Shown piece by piece: positions 61,010-64,000 of a DNA stretch of 64,000 bases. The notes under the pieces are model-generated. The model was not told the origin of the DNA. It made no database searches and saw nothing but the letters and a program-made list of their open reading frames with translations. Source of the DNA: VXNE01 sp965200505 (GTDB taxonomy: Bacteria > Pseudomonadota > Gammaproteobacteria > Pseudomonadales > Azotimanducaceae); assembly GCA_965200505.1 (NCBI GenBank), contig OZ241343.1, positions 2,356,001-2,420,000 on the forward strand, given 5' to 3'. Position 1 is the stretch's first letter, and each line of letters starts with the position of its first letter. The position numbers and the translations under genes are program-made.

Positions 61010-62181
61010 GTTTCAGGGCCGAAGCGCGAGCGTGGCTGGAGGAGAACTGCCCACCGACCATGCGGACGCCAATGCGGGACGACGAGTATCCGGGCGGCGG
61101 CCGTCGCGCTCAATACAACAACCCAGACACAAAGCTCTGGATGGACCGCATGGCGGAGCGTGGCTGGACGGCGCCGAGGTGGCCCGTTGCCTACGGCGGC
61201 GGTGGCCTATCCCAGCAGGACAACGACATCCTGCAGGAGGAGCTGCGGCGCATCAATGCCCGCCCGCCCTTGGTCGGCATGGGGCTGTCCATGATCGGCC
61301 CGGCGCTCCTTGAGTTCGGCGCCGATGAACAACGTGCCGAGCACCTGCCCAAAATCGTGCGGGGTGACATCTGGTGGTGCCAAGGCTACAGCGAACCCGG
61401 TTCCGGCTCGGACTTGGCGGGCCTCAAGACGCGCGCCGAGGAAGACGGCGACGACTACATCGTCAACGGCTCCAAGATTTGGACTTCCGGCGCGAACCAC
61501 GCGGATTGGATGTTTTGCCTGGTGCGCACCAACCCCGACGTGCCCAAGCACCAAGGCATCACCTTCCTGCTCTTCGACATGGCGTCGCCGGGCGTGTCCG
61601 TGAAGCCCATTCTGCTCATCAGCGGCGCCTCGCCGTTCTGCGAAGTCTTCTTTGACGACGTGCGGGTGCCGAAGCGAAACGTCGTGTCTGAACCGGGCCA
61701 AGGCTGGACGGTGGCGAAGCGCCTCCTGCAGTACGAGCGCACCTCCATCGGCGGCGGCATGGGTGGTGGCGGCGGCCGCGGCACGACGCTGGCGGAGATG
61801 GCCAAACGCTTCGCGGGCGAAGCGGACGGCCGCATCGCGGACCCGGCGTTGCGGGCGGAGGTGCTCGAACACCGCATGAACGAGCGCGTGTTCGGCCTTA
61901 CCGTGCGGCGCAATGGCGAGGAACTGCAGAGCGGCAAGGCGCCGACGTTCCTGTCGTCGTTCTTCAAGTACTACGGCACCGAGCAGAACAAGCGCCGCTA
62001 CGACATCCTGATGTCCATCATCGGCACGCAGGCGCTCGGCTGGTCCGGCGCCGGCTTCGCGTCGGCGGAACTCGACGTCACGCGGCAATGGCTGCGCGCG
62101 AGGGCCAACTCCATCGAGGGCGGCACTTCCGAAGTGCAGCTCAACATCATCGCCAAACGCATTCTGGGGCTGCCGGATTAG
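61006..62181 (+). CDS. Acyl-CoA dehydrogenase family protein, 391 aa
   Basis: FAD-type acyl-CoA dehydrogenase motifs: PVAYGGGGLSQQDNDILQEE, WWCQGYSEPGSGSDLAGLKT, KIWTSGANHADW, SGASPFCEVFFDDVRVP and the C-terminal IEGGTSEVQLNIIAKRILGLPD. It is a clear paralogue of the gene at 28.4 kb, with matching length and blocks. At the position of the medium-chain catalytic Glu, both differ (Gly here, with a Glu one residue earlier). A strong GGAGGGAGGA precedes ATG 61006, and the start overlaps the amidohydrolase stop, so the two form an operon. Between about 245 and 260 a glycine-rich insert (GGGMGGGGGRGTT) is unusual. Confidence 0.9.
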   Translation: MSFRAEARAWLEENCPPTMRTPMRDDEYPGGGRRAQYNNPDTKLWMDRMAERGWTAPRWPVAYGGGGLSQQDNDILQEELRRINARPPLVGMGLSMIGPALLEFGADEQRAEHLPKIVRGDIWWCQGYSEPGSGSDLAGLKTRAEEDGDDYIVNGSKIWTSGANHADWMFCLVRTNPDVPKHQGITFLLFDMASPGVSVKPILLISGASPFCEVFFDDVRVPKRNVVSEPGQGWTVAKRLLQYERTSIGGGMGGGGGRGTTLAEMAKRFAGEADGRIADPALRAEVLEHRMNERVFGLTVRRNGEELQSGKAPTFLSSFFKYYGTEQNKRRYDILMSIIGTQALGWSGAGFASAELDVTRQWLRARANSIEGGTSEVQLNIIAKRILGLPD

Positions 62182-62232
62182 CGTGGGGCAATGGAACGAC
62201 ACGGGGCTCTACTGGAAAGAGGGGGAACCAAC

Positions 62233-63186
62233 GTGAGGAAGCTACGCAAAGCACTGATCGCCGCCACGGCATGGCTCGCGCTGTCCGCCACCGCGGCGGA
62301 TGACGTGATGAGTCTGGATCAGCTCCTGACGCAGTTCAGCTGGGATTTGGACGCCATGGAGATCCGCACCGAGCAGGTGGGCGAAAACCTATATGTGTTG
62401 TTTGGCGCCGGCGGCAACATCGGCGCTTCGGTGGGGCCGGATGGTGTGCTGATCGTCGATGACCAGTTCCCGGAGATGATCCCGAAGGTGAATGCGGCCA
62501 TCGCGGAACTCGGCGGTGGCGCCATCGACTACGCCATCAACACCCACTGGCACTTCGACCATGCGGAAGGCAACCTGGCCTTGGGACCGGCCGGCACACG
62601 CTTGGTGGCCCATGCCAACGCCCGGGCGGACATGGCCACCGGCGGCATCATCAACATGGTGATCGCCAAGTACCGCCAACAACCCTATCCTGCCGCGGCG
62701 CTGCCCGTCATCACCTACGATGACCGCATGCAGTTCCATTTCAACGGCGAGCAAGTGGACCTCATCCACCCCGGCCCGGCGCACACCACCGGCGACACCG
62801 CGGTGATCTTCCGCGGCCACAACGCCGTGCATTTGGGCGATGTGTTCAACAACGCCGGCTATCCCTTCATCGATGCGGACAGCGGCGGCGAGATAGACGG
62901 CATGATCGCCTTCTGCCAAGCCATCGCGGACGAACTGCCGCGGGACGCCATCGTCATCCCCGGCCACGGCGAAGTGACGGACTACGCGGCCTTGGAGGCG
63001 TACATCGCCATGCTCACGACGGTGCGCGACCGGGTGGCTGCCCTGCTGGCCGATGGCAAATCCTTGAACGAGGTGGCCTTGGCGAAGGTGACGGCAGACT
63101 TCGACAAGCACTACGGCGACGTGGCGAGCTCACTGGGTTTCGTCAACCGCGTCTATACCAGCTTGGCCAAGAAGGCGGGCGAATAG
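62233..63186 (+). CDS. Secreted metallo-beta-lactamase-fold hydrolase, 317 aa
   Basis: The MBL fold is clear: NTHWHFDHAEGN (H-x-H-x-D-H, about residues 101-112), HPGPAHTTGDTAV (third His), HLGDVFNN and VIPGHGE. A signal peptide precedes it (LRKALIAATAWLALSATAADD), so the enzyme is periplasmic. MBL hydrolases of this type cleave lactams, lactones or thioesters; the substrate is unknown. The start is taken as GTG 62233, with GAGGGGG about 8 nt upstream and a clean signal peptide. ATG 62191 would add 14 residues before the signal. It follows the acyl-CoA dehydrogenase by 51 bp and converges with nadA. Confidence 0.85.
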   Translation: MRKLRKALIAATAWLALSATAADDVMSLDQLLTQFSWDLDAMEIRTEQVGENLYVLFGAGGNIGASVGPDGVLIVDDQFPEMIPKVNAAIAELGGGAIDYAINTHWHFDHAEGNLALGPAGTRLVAHANARADMATGGIINMVIAKYRQQPYPAAALPVITYDDRMQFHFNGEQVDLIHPGPAHTTGDTAVIFRGHNAVHLGDVFNNAGYPFIDADSGGEIDGMIAFCQAIADELPRDAIVIPGHGEVTDYAALEAYIAMLTTVRDRVAALLADGKSLNEVALAKVTADFDKHYGDVASSLGFVNRVYTSLAKKAGE

Positions 63187-63223
63187 GCGGGCGGGGATAG
63201 GGGCTGAGCCAAGCCCGGCCGCC

Positions 63224-64000
63224 TCACGCCTTCGGAAAGTCCAGCATCCGCTTGAGGGGTGCCATCGCCCGTGCGCCGATGGCCGGGTCCACGAGCACTT
63301 CATTGTCCTCGGCTGCCAACGTTTCGGCCAGCGTGCGCAGTTCGTTCATCGCCATCCACGGGCAGTGGGCGCAGCTGCGGCAGGTGGCGCCCTCGCCAGC
63401 GGTGGGTGCCTCGATGAAGCGCTTGCCCGGTGCGCCTTTGCGCAGTTGATGGAAGATGCCCCGGTCCGTCGCCACGATGAAGGTGTCGTTCGGCAATTCG
63501 CGGCTTGCTTGGATGATCTGGCTGGTGGAACCCACCCGGTCCGCGATGTCGAGCACCGCGGCGGGTGATTCCGGATGCGCCAGCACGGCGGCATCGGGAT
63601 GTACCGCCATGAGGTCCTTCAGCGCTTGGAACTTGAACTCCTCATGCACTACGCAGGCACCGCTCCAAAGCAGCATGTCGGCGCCGGTCTGGCGTTGGAT
63701 GTAGGCGCCTAGGTGCTTGTCCGGTGCCCAAAGGATGGGCTCGCCCCGGGCGGCCAACGTCTCCACGATGCGCAAACCCACGCTCGACGTCACCACCCAG
63801 TCCGCCAGCGCCTTCACCCGCACGGACGTATTGGCGTAAACGACCACGGTGCGGTGTGGATGGGCTTCGGCGAATGCTTGGAACTCGTCCGGCGGGCAAC
63901 CAATGTCCAATGAACACTCGGCGTTGAGGGTGGGCATGAGGACGCGCTTGTCCGGCGAGAGGATCTTCGCCGTCTCGCCCATGAAGCGCACCCCGGCCAC
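63224..64000 (-). CDS. nadA: Quinolinate synthase A, C-terminal part
   Basis: The frame enters from the right window edge without a start, so the N-terminal about 100 residues are missing. It encodes the rest of NadA, which condenses iminoaspartate and dihydroxyacetone phosphate to quinolinate for NAD synthesis. Motifs: VRFMGETAKIL, VVVYANTS, WAPDKHLGAYIQRQTG, LAHPESP, GSTSQIIQAS and APTAGEGATCRSCAHCPWMA. The three iron-sulfur cysteines are expected in AECSLDIGC, WSGACVVHEEF and CRSCAHC. The pattern is very close to the E. coli-type enzyme. It converges with the MBL-hydrolase gene across 37 bp. Confidence 0.95.
   Translation of the reverse strand: MAGVRFMGETAKILSPDKRVLMPTLNAECSLDIGCPPDEFQAFAEAHPHRTVVVYANTSVRVKALADWVVTSSVGLRIVETLAARGEPILWAPDKHLGAYIQRQTGADMLLWSGACVVHEEFKFQALKDLMAVHPDAAVLAHPESPAAVLDIADRVGSTSQIIQASRELPNDTFIVATDRGIFHQLRKGAPGKRFIEAPTAGEGATCRSCAHCPWMAMNELRTLAETLAAEDNEVLVDPAIGARAMAPLKRMLDFPKA

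Noticed and set aside
1..64000. CRISPR arrays, rRNA or tRNA genes
   Set aside because: No regularly spaced repeats and no recognisable tRNA or rRNA sequence were seen on either strand; a covariance-model scan would be decisive.

Overview
The window is 64 kb of GC-rich bacterial chromosome, densely packed, with many 1-14 bp gene overlaps. It probably comes from a proteobacterium close to the Gammaproteobacteria. The NadA fragment at the right end closely follows the E. coli-type pattern, and a GcvR-like double-ACT protein and an AttEFGH-like export system are present. The many acyl-CoA, Rieske, flavin-oxidoreductase and PQQ genes suggest a heterotroph that oxidises lipids or other hydrophobic organics. 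The single-chain glycyl-tRNA synthetase is less typical of that group, so the taxonomy remains an inference. I see no rRNA, tRNA or CRISPR array.

Layout. 1-3.5 kb is a mobile-element remnant, visibly less GC-rich than the rest. It holds the start of a DNA methyltransferase, three secreted orphan proteins and a broken tyrosine integrase; four of these genes share one 14-nt start-site leader. The integrase remnant abuts a 5'-truncated surface protein (Calx-beta-like plus leucine-rich repeats, to 5.5 kb). 5.6-10.3 kb holds an orphan HicB, a DUF35/thiolase pair, a YfcE-type phosphoesterase, a DUF1499 membrane protein and an AAA ATPase. 10.4-24.3 kb is mostly housekeeping and metabolism: GlyRS-GcvR, an ABC/FtsX/AttH/Nudix operon, a PAS-GGDEF-EAL protein, PurC, a biotin carboxylase, and a Rieske oxygenase with a flavin oxidoreductase.

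24.3-43 kb is mixed. It has two tandem DUF4143 ATPases (the first behind a 13-bp inverted-repeat operator), a NucS-like nuclease, a truncated SRAP gene, an acyl-CoA dehydrogenase, oligopeptidase B, an AddB/RecB-like nuclease, a DUF3800 protein, a PQQ-cytochrome dehydrogenase, a lone DNA methyltransferase, a glycosidase-like propeller, a cupin and a transposase scrap.

43.6-59 kb is the most unusual part. A minus-strand row encodes a SNF2 helicase, an SbcD/Mre11-like nuclease, a retropepsin-like protease, a Rad50-like ATPase and an AAA-ATPase/PD-(D/E)XK protein, followed by a foreign-looking SGNH hydrolase. It is divergent from a plus-strand pair encoding a TrlF-type PHP-ATPase and an AlbA_2/RecG-C regulator. 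The divergent region carries an 11-bp inverted repeat, and the gap around the protease carries a pair of GGTG-WW-CACC dyads. I read this as a candidate defence or DNA-processing island in which the helicase and Mre11/Rad50-like pair handle DNA, TrlF acts as a second ATPase effector, and the protease and AlbA_2 protein regulate. That functional reading is inference from domain content and gene order. 59-64 kb returns to metabolism: a HEAT-like protein, an amidohydrolase, a second acyl-CoA dehydrogenase, an MBL-fold hydrolase and the end of nadA.
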